From the NCBI GenBank assembly GCA_019638395.1, contig JAHBTX010000001.1, positions 310,001 to 374,000 of the forward strand: 64,000 nucleotides of DNA, read 5' to 3'. This DNA comes from Cyclobacteriaceae bacterium (lineage in GTDB: Bacteria; Bacteroidota; Bacteroidia; Cytophagales; Cyclobacteriaceae). The notes under the pieces are model-generated. The model was not told the DNA's origin and did not search any database. It was given only the letters and a program-made list of their open reading frames with translations. Numbering within the stretch: position 1 is the stretch's first letter; each line of letters starts with the position of its first letter. Made by a program: the position numbers and the translations under genes. Below, in pieces: positions 1-8,011 of the stretch.

Positions 1-2
1 TT

Positions 3-257
3 AAGAAAATAGAAATCTACGAGAACGCATTTCCCGGTGCTATCGATACCGTTTACCTACGCAATTCAAGTACCAGTAAGTGGATAATTGTTTACTCCAA
101 GCCCGCACAAACTAATTTAGGCGAGGATGGAAGAATTTTTTCGATTCATCTGATTGAAACTCCCTATAAAGCAAATGCTATCCGGCTTGCTATTAATAGC
201 CCGGCTGTAAAAGATTGGAACGAAATAGATGCTGTATCCATCACCGGTCAAAAGTAA
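3..257 (+). CDS. C-terminal end of an unknown protein (partial)
   Basis: An open frame enters from the left edge and stops with TAA at 255-257, giving about 84 residues of a C-terminus. It contains the stretch YENAFPGAIDTVYLRNSS followed by a W..VYS pattern, and ends ..WNEIDAVSITGQK. This resembles galactose-binding-like (discoidin-type) beta domains attached to OmpA-like or repeat-rich envelope proteins of Bacteroidota, but the visible part is too short to name the protein. It ends 4 bases before the next start, so it probably shares a transcript with the outer-membrane and CHAT genes that follow. Confidence 0.6.
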   Translation, partial: KKIEIYENAFPGAIDTVYLRNSSTSKWIIVYSKPAQTNLGEDGRIFSIHLIETPYKANAIRLAINSPAVKDWNEIDAVSITGQK

Positions 258-261
258 TGTT

Positions 262-1218
262 ATGAGAGCCTATCCTATCTTAACACTTCTTACGCTATTC
301 ATCCTAACAACTGATGTTCTATCGCAAGGTTGTAGCGATGCAGGTTTTTGTACCATGGGGGCAATGAAGCCCGATCAACCCTACAACAAAAAAATTCCAA
401 TAAAACTTCGCAGCATGGAGGTTAGCTTTTACAAAGGAAACACAACCCTATCGCCTGTTGTATATGTAGCAAACCTGGATGCAAGTTTTAATCTGATTGA
501 CGATAAAACATTTTTTCAACTTAAAGTTCCTTACCAGGCAATTGAAGGAAACTTTGGCAACACCAGCGGCCTGGGCGATCTTTCTCTTTGTCTTACCCGC
601 AATCTTTACGCATCCGAAAAGTTTGACATCAGCGCATCGGTTGGCAGTAAAATTCCATCTAATAAATCCAACCTGCGTTCGCGCGAAAACGGTTTGATGT
701 TTCCCATGTACTATCAAACCAGTCTGGGCACATACGATGCCATTGCAGGTATTTCCCTGATCAACAAAAAATGGTTATTCGCAACTGGCATTCAGCATCC
801 GTTTAATCAGAATGAAAATACCTTTACCTGGGGTGCGTGGATTCCTGTTTACCAGGATGGCCAGGGCGAAGATTATGTTCGCGACAACATGATTGCCTAC
901 AAACTAAAACGCGGCACCGATGTAATGCTACGGGCAGAACGCAACTTCCGGTTTGCCCGGTTTAATTTTACAGTGGGGCTCTTGCCCATATTCAGGATTA
1001 CCCAAGATGAAATAACGGATGTAAATACCAATGAACGTATTAAATTAGATGGCACTACCGGCATGGCCCTTTCGGGGATTGGCACCATTGGCTATAATTT
1101 TAATGTGAAGTCGGGTGTAAGGCTTTTATTAGGAAAGAAGATTACCCAACGAAAAGTAAACCCCGATGGCCTTACCCGCAATGATGTTACCACCGTAAGT
1201 TATTATTACCGGTTTTAA
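262..1218 (+). CDS. Predicted outer-membrane beta-barrel protein
   Basis: The 318-residue product starts with a Sec signal peptide (MRAYPILTLLTLFILTTDVLSQ, cleavage near residue 22). The rest is an alternating pattern of short amphipathic strands with many aromatic residues and ends in YYYRF; a terminal Phe is typical of outer-membrane barrels. An in-frame ATG lies at 229, but it overlaps the upstream gene, and 262 places the signal peptide at the N-terminus. I do not recognise a named family; it resembles the porin/transporter-like barrels of Bacteroidota. The next gene begins 2 bases after its stop, so the barrel and the TPR-CHAT protein are almost certainly co-transcribed and both exported. 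Confidence 0.6.
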   Translation: MRAYPILTLLTLFILTTDVLSQGCSDAGFCTMGAMKPDQPYNKKIPIKLRSMEVSFYKGNTTLSPVVYVANLDASFNLIDDKTFFQLKVPYQAIEGNFGNTSGLGDLSLCLTRNLYASEKFDISASVGSKIPSNKSNLRSRENGLMFPMYYQTSLGTYDAIAGISLINKKWLFATGIQHPFNQNENTFTWGAWIPVYQDGQGEDYVRDNMIAYKLKRGTDVMLRAERNFRFARFNFTVGLLPIFRITQDEITDVNTNERIKLDGTTGMALSGIGTIGYNFNVKSGVRLLLGKKITQRKVNPDGLTRNDVTTVSYYYRF

Positions 1219-1220
1219 GT

Positions 1221-3932
1221 ATGGCCCGCATACCCCTCTTATTGATTATGATTTTGTGCGGGTTGACAGTGCCAGCCCAAAAGCAACCTGCCCTGCCTGT
1301 CTTGGAGCAACTCAGCCAACTTCTTGCTGATTCTCAGTTTGATGCAGTTATTGCTTTGGCTGATAATACACCGGGCAGCACGCCTTTGCTCGCCCTCGAA
1401 ATTCAAAATAAAAAAGCCGAAGCATTGGTACGCCTGGGTAAACTCGAAGAAGCGGATAAGTTAATAGAGTCCATGCTTACCAAAACCAAAGAAACAAAAA
1501 ACGCTGGTAAGCAACAGGCAATGCTTCAGGCTACCAAAGGATTTCTGCAACTGAGCAGAGGTAGAGTTGACCTCGCTATTGAAGAACTGAATGAAGCCAT
1601 TCAAAAATTTGATTCCGAAAAACAAGCCCGTAGTCTGGAAATGGCCGATGCCCTCGCCTACCTCGGCAACGTATATCGAACCTCTGCTAAATGGAGCCAG
1701 GCCGAAGAACATTTATTGCGTGCATTGGCAATCCGCCAGGAAAAACTACCGGCCGACCATGAACTGATTGCTGCTACCTACAACGACCTGGGGCTTAGTT
1801 ACATTAAAACCGACATTGATAAATCGTATCAATACTACAACATGGCTTTGGCTATGTACGAAAAATTGCATGGCAAGGAACACTCTAAAATTGCCATTGC
1901 CAATACTAACCTCGGCTATTTAAATCAACTCGATAAGCAATACGGAGATGCCATTAATTACTACAACATTGCGCTGGCAACCTGGGAAAAAATTTATCCA
2001 CAACCCCATCCTAACAAAGCGTTGGTAATGATGAATCTGGGCCAAACCTATTCTTCCATGGGAAATTCCGGTACTGCCTTGGAATTTTATGAAAAGGCGT
2101 TAATCATGTATCAAACCACGTACGGACAGAAGCATCCGGATGTAACCTATGTGCTGAATCTGATCGGCAACGAAAAACTTGCACAAAACAAATACGAAGA
2201 AGCCGCACAGTATTACCAAAAAGCCATTGTTGCCAACCTTACCGACTTCCATTCAACCGATATTAAGGACAATCCTACCCGCTTTAATTTTTACAATGGT
2301 ACGCAGCTATTAAACTCCCTTACTTACAAAGCAAAGTCTTTGGAAGCTCGCCACCTCAGCAAGACCTTAAAAATTGCTGATTTGCAACTTTCGCTTGCAA
2401 CCTTGCAAACAAGCGATACCCTTATTGATAAAATGCGGCAACAAACCACGTATGAATCGGACAAGATAGCATTGGGCGCTGCTGCCAATGAAATTTATGC
2501 AGCCGGTGTTCGTGTTAGCCATTTGTTGAGCGATGTTTCGTTCATACACCGTAACCACTATCGCGAGCTGAGTTTTTATTTTGCTGAAAAAAGTAAAGCG
2601 GCCGTATTGCAAGAAGCTATTTCCGATGCCAATGCCAAATCGTTTGCCAACATACCACCCGAATTATTGGAAGAAGAAAAGAGTTTAAAATCTGCTATAG
2701 CCCTGGTTAATCAGAAACTGGCACAGAAGCCATCCGAAGAAGAAGAGAAATACCTGCGCGAAACCGCCTTTGAACTGAACCAGGCCTATAACAATTTTGT
2801 AACACAGCTTGAAAAACAATTTCCGGATTATTACAACCTGAAGTTTAACTCGGCAGCACCAACCATTAGCCAACTGCAATCCTTGCTCGACTCCAAAACG
2901 GCACTCATCAGTTACTTTATTGATGACGATAACACGCGGCTTTACACCTTTCTGATTACAAATAAAAGTTATCAGGTAAAAGATCAGGCACTACCCAAAG
3001 AGTATGATAAATACCTGAGTGGCTTTAGAAACAGTATGTTCTTTAGCGATGAAAAAGTATTTGCAATCAGCTCCCGAAATCTTTATCGGCTTTTGATTCC
3101 GTCCGGTATTCCGGGCTCAATCCAAAATCTGATACTTTTGCCTACCGGTAGAATGAGTGTGGTGCCATTCGAGGCATTGCTTACAAAACCCGTTAAAGAT
3201 GGCACTGCATTCAATAAGTTGCCGTACCTCGTAAAACAGTTTACTATTCGTTACGAACTCTCAGCAGGGCTACTGCTCCAGAAAAGTAAAGGCAACCCTA
3301 AATCCGGTATTTCCTCAGCCCAGTTAATGGCCCCAATTCAATTTCCCACCAAAGACAACCTGAATGCATTGCCTGGAACAGAAACAGAAGTTAACCAAAT
3401 AGAAAAGTTGCTCACAGCCAGGCAAATTCCGTGTGAGGTACTCATACAACATTCGGCCAACGAAACATCGGTTAAAAGTGAAACTCTTAAAAATTTTGAC
3501 CTGATTCATTTTGCCACACATGGTATTGTAGATGAGGACAATCCCGATCTATCGCGTATTTTTTTACAAACCGATACAGAAGCTGAAGACGGAAATTTAT
3601 TTAGTGGTGAAATTTATAACCTGCACCTGAATGCTAATCTGGTAACACTTTCTGCCTGCCAAACGGGGCTTGGCAAAATTTCGAAAGGCGAAGGTGTAAT
3701 CGGGCTATCGCGGGCCTTGGTGTATGCGGGTGCTAAAAACTTAGTGGTCTCGTTTTGGAGTGTAGCCGATGTATCCACCGCACAATTGATGACTTCATTC
3801 TATGAACAACTCGTTACCCAAAACAACAAACACTTTACCGAAGCCTTGCGCGATGCAAAGTTGGAAATGATTGCCGGTGAACAATATGCCGCACCTTACT
3901 ATTGGGCTCCGTTTGTGCTGATTGGTTATTAA
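1221..3932 (+). CDS. Secreted TPR-CHAT domain protein
   Basis: The 903-residue protein has an N-terminal signal peptide (ARIPLLLIMILCGLTVPAQ), about seven tetratricopeptide repeats over roughly residues 40-350 (for example LGNVYRTSAKWSQAEEHLLRA), a helical linker and a C-terminal CHAT domain (about 600-903). CHAT domains are separase/caspase-like cysteine peptidases. The expected dyad is visible as His767 in HFATHG and Cys813 in SACQTG, so the enzyme looks intact. TPRs normally bind a partner protein. The export signal argues against a cytoplasmic CRISPR-type partner and for an envelope role, perhaps with the barrel protein encoded 2 bases upstream. The substrate is unknown. Confidence 0.85.
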   Translation: MARIPLLLIMILCGLTVPAQKQPALPVLEQLSQLLADSQFDAVIALADNTPGSTPLLALEIQNKKAEALVRLGKLEEADKLIESMLTKTKETKNAGKQQAMLQATKGFLQLSRGRVDLAIEELNEAIQKFDSEKQARSLEMADALAYLGNVYRTSAKWSQAEEHLLRALAIRQEKLPADHELIAATYNDLGLSYIKTDIDKSYQYYNMALAMYEKLHGKEHSKIAIANTNLGYLNQLDKQYGDAINYYNIALATWEKIYPQPHPNKALVMMNLGQTYSSMGNSGTALEFYEKALIMYQTTYGQKHPDVTYVLNLIGNEKLAQNKYEEAAQYYQKAIVANLTDFHSTDIKDNPTRFNFYNGTQLLNSLTYKAKSLEARHLSKTLKIADLQLSLATLQTSDTLIDKMRQQTTYESDKIALGAAANEIYAAGVRVSHLLSDVSFIHRNHYRELSFYFAEKSKAAVLQEAISDANAKSFANIPPELLEEEKSLKSAIALVNQKLAQKPSEEEEKYLRETAFELNQAYNNFVTQLEKQFPDYYNLKFNSAAPTISQLQSLLDSKTALISYFIDDDNTRLYTFLITNKSYQVKDQALPKEYDKYLSGFRNSMFFSDEKVFAISSRNLYRLLIPSGIPGSIQNLILLPTGRMSVVPFEALLTKPVKDGTAFNKLPYLVKQFTIRYELSAGLLLQKSKGNPKSGISSAQLMAPIQFPTKDNLNALPGTETEVNQIEKLLTARQIPCEVLIQHSANETSVKSETLKNFDLIHFATHGIVDEDNPDLSRIFLQTDTEAEDGNLFSGEIYNLHLNANLVTLSACQTGLGKISKGEGVIGLSRALVYAGAKNLVVSFWSVADVSTAQLMTSFYEQLVTQNNKHFTEALRDAKLEMIAGEQYAAPYYWAPFVLIGY

Positions 3933-3942
3933 GGAAAAAATT

Positions 3943-3988
3943 AAACCTGCCTTGAACTAACCCGAAGGTTACTTACAAAGGCAGGTTT
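3943..3988 (+). terminator. Nested hairpin, likely terminator of the CHAT operon
   Basis: An 11-bp perfect inverted repeat (AAACCTGCCTT at 3943-3953 with AAGGCAGGTTT at 3978-3988) begins 10 bases after the CHAT stop. Its loop holds a second 5-bp stem (TAACC/GGTTA) closed by CGAA. The T-run after it is only four bases, so intrinsic termination is probable rather than certain. The rest of the gap to 4140 holds nothing else I can identify. Confidence 0.55.
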
Positions 3989-4140
3989 TGACACAGTTTA
4001 ACGCTATGGCAAATAGTTTTTACTGTGCTTTTAATAGAACCCTAAGGTAGCAGGTTGAGTTTCAATTTTCCTAAAGATTTTCCAAAACTTTGTTTACCGG
4101 TAAAAAATGGCGTTTTTAGCGAAAAATCGGCATTTAGCCA

Positions 4141-4788
4141 ATGGTAGAAGACAATTACAAACAGCGCGGTTTGCGCAATAAATTGGTTAAAAAACTGCGC
4201 GAAAAAGGCATTTCAAACGATGGCGTTTTGGCTGCAATCGCAAAAGTGCCGCGCCACGCCTTTTTTGACGATGCCCTGCTGAACCACGCTTACGAGGACA
4301 AGGCTTTTCCTATTGGCGAGGGCCAAACCATCTCCCAACCCTACACAGTAGCCTTCCAAACCGAGAAACTCAACATTAAGCCGGGCGATAAGGTTTTGGA
4401 AATTGGCACTGGTTCGGGCTACCAGGCTGCCGTACTATTAGAGCTTGGCGCTAAGGTTTATACCATCGAGTTCAATAAAAAACTGTTTGAACGCACCCGC
4501 GAGTTTTTGCCAACGCTTGGTTATAAACCCTTTTTCTTTTTTGGTGATGGCTCGAAAGGAATTCCGGCAAAAGCACCCTTCGATAAAATAATTGTTACGG
4601 CCGGGGCACCGGTGGTGCCCACTGCGTTAACCGACCAACTCAATGAAAATGGAATTTTAATTATCCCGGTAGGCGATCGGGCAAGTCAGAAAATGTTGTG
4701 CATTACCAAAGCCAATGGCAAACTGAAACAAGAAACATTTGACAATTTTGCTTTTGTGCCGTTGTTGGGGGAAGGGGGTTGGAAGTAG
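4141..4788 (+). CDS. pcm: Protein-L-isoaspartate O-methyltransferase
   Basis: The 215-residue cytoplasmic enzyme moves a methyl group from S-adenosylmethionine to L-isoaspartyl residues, starting repair of aged proteins. Family marks are the N-terminal ..VPRHAFF.., the substrate loop IGEGQTISQP (about residues 57-66), the SAM-binding VLEIGTGSGYQAAVL (about 84-98), and the late PVGDR segment. The length is normal for the family. It stands alone between the CHAT operon and the decayed toxin-antitoxin region. Confidence 0.93.
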   Translation: MVEDNYKQRGLRNKLVKKLREKGISNDGVLAAIAKVPRHAFFDDALLNHAYEDKAFPIGEGQTISQPYTVAFQTEKLNIKPGDKVLEIGTGSGYQAAVLLELGAKVYTIEFNKKLFERTREFLPTLGYKPFFFFGDGSKGIPAKAPFDKIIVTAGAPVVPTALTDQLNENGILIIPVGDRASQKMLCITKANGKLKQETFDNFAFVPLLGEGGWK

Positions 4789-4894
4789 CTTGAGAAAAGA
4801 GCTTAAAAATTTTACCTTTGAATTGTAAAATTAATTTGAGTAAAAGAATTAAAATCAATATAAAAATTTGTTGGATATGAAATTGTTGCTATAA

Positions 4895-5080
4895 GTGAAA
4901 GAAGAAAAAGTTGCATTCCTTTTAGAGGTGCTAAAGAACTTTTCATTTGTAAAGACTAAGCTCGTTACCAAAGATTCTACCTTACTTGAAGAAATTGAAG
5001 AAGCCGCTCATAATGTTAATCTAGCCAAACAAGGTAAATTAAAACCAAAGCCTCTTAGCGAACTACTTAATGAGTTATAA
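4895..5080 (+). CDS. Antitoxin-like small protein, N-terminus probably damaged
   Basis: The 61-residue frame, opened here by GTG, is acidic and charged and ends KPKPLSELLNEL, a tail common in small antitoxins encoded before RelE/HigB-like toxins. It overlaps the toxin frame by 11 bases, the usual antitoxin-toxin arrangement. An ATG at 4877 lies in the same frame, but the sixth codon (4892-4894) is TAA, directly before this GTG. That looks like a nonsense mutation in the original start region, leaving either a GTG-initiated shortened protein or a dead gene. The frameshifted toxin next to it favours decay. Confidence 0.55.
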   Translation: MKEEKVAFLLEVLKNFSFVKTKLVTKDSTLLEEIEEAAHNVNLAKQGKLKPKPLSELLNEL

Positions 5081-5400
5081 GATTGTTACAATTGCCCCGT
5101 TTGATAAACAACTTAAGCGGTTGGTAAAGCACTACCCTTCTCTTAAAAACGAAATAGCCCAATTAGGCGAAAGTTTAGCTGACACTCCCACCCTCGGAAC
5201 ACCATTAGGTAATAACTGTTACAAAATAAGAATCTCCGTTGCATCAAAAAGTAAAGGCAAATCAGGTGGCGCGAGAGTGATCACACACATTTATCTTTTG
5301 GCTAGTACAGTTTTACCTTTTGGCAATCTATGACAAGTCTGAGCAAGCCAATATTTCTGACCGGCAAATATTAAGCTTACTAAATGTGATTAAGCCTTAG
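5070..5400 (+). pseudogene. RelE/HigB-like toxin, frameshifted
   Basis: The frame from 5070 encodes a RelE/ParE-superfamily mRNA-interferase-like start (KIVTIAPFDKQLKRLVKHYP, later KSGGARVITH) but stops at 5333 with an aberrant tail. One base to the side, the sequence continues as YLLAIYDKSEQANISDRQIL and stops at 5400, which is the expected C-terminus of this family. Removing one T from the four-T run at 5311-5314 joins the two into a normal 109-residue toxin. The shift is therefore a one-base insertion in a homopolymer: a real inactivating mutation or a sequencing error. Its partner antitoxin overlaps its start. Confidence 0.75.
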
Positions 5401-5448
5401 TTGATAATTATTACCAAAGCAAACTGTAAACTGAAATAATAAACGTTT

Positions 5449-6004
5449 TTACCCATCGCCCCTGTTGGTGTTCTCCACCAACAGGCAAGCTAATCTTTCA
5501 TAATGAGTCAGAAAATCCCATTCATTCACATTAACTTCATAAAATCGAGCGCTTGTATAGCGGTAATCCTCCGGCAAAGCACACAATCCGGCCTTAACCG
5601 GATTATTATGGATGTATTCAAGCTTTTGTAAAAAAACTTTTGCGCTACGCAACTCAATACTTAACGAATTCCGTTGCCAGACCTGGTACGTCCTATCTTT
5701 TGTATTCACCTGTAATTTCGACAACAATTCTGATTTTTCATTTCGCAATTGTTTCAGAAGCTGCTGGGCCGTAAATCTTAAAAAATCGCGTTGCACATCC
5801 TCACGCTTATGCTCACCCAATACCTGCCAAATGAGATGAAAGTGAGTATCCATCAATACAAAGGCGGTAATCTTTATGCGTTGTGCACTAACTAAAAACC
5901 TAAGACTATCTATAATTATTTTTTTTTCAATATCCCGCGAAAGCACCGGAAGCACAATCATGTGCTGTGATTGTAATAAACTCAGGATAGTGCTTAACAA
6001 GCAT
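5449..6004 (-). pseudogene. REP-associated (RAYT / Y1_Tnp) transposase, frameshifted
   Basis: The product belongs to the single-strand-DNA HUH transposases related to IS200/IS605 TnpA. Visible marks are the HxH motif in MDTHFHLIWQ and the RAYT-typical C-terminus EYIHNNPVKAGLC..YRYTSARFY. The true start is ATG at 6004, giving MLVKHYPEFITITA. The frame then breaks at base 5962, where one extra base precedes MIVLPVLSRDIEKKIIIDSL. Removing it restores a protein of about 185 residues. Longer readings starting upstream run through the right-hand palindrome and lack family sequence, so I reject them. Palindromes sit at both ends of the gene. Confidence 0.8.
5461..5485 (+). repeat. REP-like palindrome, left end of the RAYT element
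   Basis: A perfect 10-bp stem (CCTGTTGGTG / CACCAACAGG) with loop TTCTC lies inside the last codons of the transposase frame. It shares the core GGTGTTCTYCACC and an outer CGCCC flank with the palindrome at 6047-6069, in inverted orientation. Confidence 0.7.
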
Positions 6005-6046
6005 ACAAACAAATTTAAGTTAATTTGATTTGTTAAGCCTACGAAG

Positions 6047-6069
6047 TTGCCGGTGAAGAACACCGGCAA
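6047..6069 (-). repeat. REP-like palindrome, right end of the RAYT element
   Basis: A perfect 9-bp stem (TTGCCGGTG / CACCGGCAA) with a five-base loop lies 43 bases upstream of the transposase ATG. Read on the minus strand, its loop is TTCTT and its centre matches the left palindrome. Such hairpins are the expected binding or cutting sites of RAYT transposases. Confidence 0.7.
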
Positions 6070-6319
6070 GGGCGGAGGGGGGAAGAGGGTTGGAAGTGAG
6101 TTGACGCAGCAATGGTTGTAAATGCGAATAACGGAAAGGCTATTTTTTTGTATTGTTAGCTGCTATATTTCATAGCAATCAAACTCTTGTAAGCCTGTTC
6201 AAGGAACCCTAACAAATCATGGAAAGTCAATTGAATCACTCCCTATCTTTGATATCGAATCTTAGCACGCCTTTTGGTCATGCGACCAATAGGAACTAAG
6301 GTTAATCAGACTCTACACT
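6070..6319. other. Gene-free stretch
   Basis: The region between the RAYT start (6004) and the next gene (6320) is about 315 bases. Beyond the right-hand palindrome I see only a small hairpin (TTGGTC at 6274-6279, GACCAA at 6284-6289) near the 3' end of the minus-strand lipoprotein gene, and an isolated TATCTTTG at 6244-6251 with no gene behind it. No RNA gene or coding frame is supported. Confidence 0.5.
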
Positions 6320-6595
6320 TTACCAATTATTATTCTCTCCCCATTCCTTCCACTTCCGGAGATCCTCTTTATTAAAGAAAATATAGCCGACAAATGTTCC
6401 ATCCCCATGAGCTTTAATTTTGGTCGTATTTTCAAGAAATTCAATCGAACTTTTACAAGTCGTATCAAACGGATTGGTATTTATTACTGAATCAAGATAA
6501 TGAATATGGAAAAAGAATTCATCTCTATCAATCTTATTGGTATCAGAAGCACATGCAAAAAGAATGAAACAAAATAGAATTATAAGCGACTTCAT
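6320..6595 (-). CDS. Small lipoprotein of unknown function
   Basis: The 91-residue product has a lipoprotein signal peptide (MKSLIILFCFILFACAS) with Cys15 in the lipobox FAC, then a charged region without a family I recognise, ending in KEDLRKWKEWGENNNW. It should be anchored to a membrane by a lipid. It stands alone, with about 80 bases between its start and the thrC end. Confidence 0.6.
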   Translation of the reverse strand: MKSLIILFCFILFACASDTNKIDRDEFFFHIHYLDSVINTNPFDTTCKSSIEFLENTTKIKAHGDGTFVGYIFFNKEDLRKWKEWGENNNW

Positions 6596-6677
6596 TTTTT
6601 TGAGGGTTAATAAATTTTTAAGTTAATCCTTCCCAACAGAGTCTCGCGCATCGGGAACTCCGTGTATAAATAGAACT

Positions 6678-7979
6678 TTACTTAAAATTTGAGATAGTGT
6701 GTTTAAAGTTAACAAACTCATTAGAAATTACCACCGTCTTCTTCTCCTCCCTCATAAACTTTTGCAATCGCTCAGGCAACTCAATTTTATTTTTTAAGGC
6801 TGCCTCTACCACATCGGCAAACTTGGCCGGGTGTGCAGTCTCTAAAAAGATTCCGGGATGTGGTTTTGATTTTAAAAAATTCGTTAACCCCAGATAACCA
6901 ACGGCTCCGTGTGGATCCAGGATATAACCGTTATCACGATAAACCTGTTGGATGGCTTCGCGGGTTTCGGCATCGGTAAAAGTAAAGCCTGTTATCAGAT
7001 CAGTTAACGATTTGAAATCATTCTGAAACAAATCCAACATTCTTACAAAGTTGCTGGGGTTGCCTACGTCCATTGCGTTGCTGATGGTTTGAATGGAAGG
7101 CCTCGGATTAAACTTTTCAGTTCTTAAAAACTCCGGCACCACATCATTGGCATTGGTGGCTGCTACGAAGTTGGCAATCGGTAAGCCCATGCGTTTTGCT
7201 AAAAGACCGGCAGTTAAATTTCCGAAGTTTCCACTCGGCACGGCAAAAACTACAGGCGCAGTTTGTTGCACTTGCGCATACGCGCGGAAATAATAAAACG
7301 ACTGCGGAATTAATCGGGCAATGTTAATGGAGTTGGCTGAGGTAAGAAAAAATTTCTGATTCAAATCAACATCCAAAAACGCTTGCTTCACCAACCGTTG
7401 GCAATCATCGAACGTACCTTTTACTTCCAGTGCCGTAATGTTTCCCCCCAATGTGGTGAATTGCTTTTCTTGCGCCACACTTACTTTCCCGGAAGGATAT
7501 AAAACTACCACCCGCGTACCGGGCACATTCAAAAACGCATTGGCTACGGCACTACCGGTATCGCCAGAAGTTGCCACAAGAATTGTGATTTCGCGATTTT
7601 GTTCTTTGGCAAAGTAACCTAACAAACCCGCCAGAAACCGCGCACCAAAATCTTTAAACGCCAAGGTTGGACCATGAAATAATTCAAGCGTAAATACATT
7701 TGATTCCAATTCAACAAGCGGTGCATCAAACTGCAATGTGTGATCGATTAATTTCTCAAGTTCTGATTCTGGAAGGTCTGCCCCTAACAGAGCACGTGTA
7801 ACTTCAAACCCGATTTCTTTAAAGGACAACGTTGATAACGATTCAATAAATGCTTGATTTAAAACAGGAATACTTTCCGGCATGTATAAACCATTATCTG
7901 GCGCAAGCCCTTGTATTACGGCCGTGCGTAAATCAACTTTGTGGTTTTTATTATTGGTGCTGTAAAATTTCATTTTCAA
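6678..7979 (-). CDS. thrC: Threonine synthase
   Basis: The 433-residue PLP enzyme makes threonine from O-phosphohomoserine, the last step of the pathway. PLP is expected on Lys109 in LAFKDFGARFL. The phosphate-binding region VPSGNFGNLTAGLLAKRMGLP and the GDTGSAVANAF motif are present. An ATG two codons later (MKFYSTNN) is also possible as the start. It is the third gene of thrA-thrB-thrC, with a 32-base gap from thrB. Confidence 0.95.
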   Translation of the reverse strand: MKMKFYSTNNKNHKVDLRTAVIQGLAPDNGLYMPESIPVLNQAFIESLSTLSFKEIGFEVTRALLGADLPESELEKLIDHTLQFDAPLVELESNVFTLELFHGPTLAFKDFGARFLAGLLGYFAKEQNREITILVATSGDTGSAVANAFLNVPGTRVVVLYPSGKVSVAQEKQFTTLGGNITALEVKGTFDDCQRLVKQAFLDVDLNQKFFLTSANSINIARLIPQSFYYFRAYAQVQQTAPVVFAVPSGNFGNLTAGLLAKRMGLPIANFVAATNANDVVPEFLRTEKFNPRPSIQTISNAMDVGNPSNFVRMLDLFQNDFKSLTDLITGFTFTDAETREAIQQVYRDNGYILDPHGAVGYLGLTNFLKSKPHPGIFLETAHPAKFADVVEAALKNKIELPERLQKFMREEKKTVVISNEFVNFKHTISNFK

Positions 7980-8011
7980 AAAGCAATAAATAACCTAAAC
8001 AAAACTCAAAC

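Noticed and set aside
1221-3932. TPR-CHAT gene considered as part of a type III-E CRISPR (Craspase) system
   Set aside because: No Cas7-like effector or CRISPR array is present, and the protein has an export signal.
6004-6069. N-terminal extension of the RAYT frame (MPVFFTGNFVGL..)
   Set aside because: It is the translated palindrome and spacer from a TTG codon. The true family N-terminus lies in the neighbouring frame from ATG 6004.
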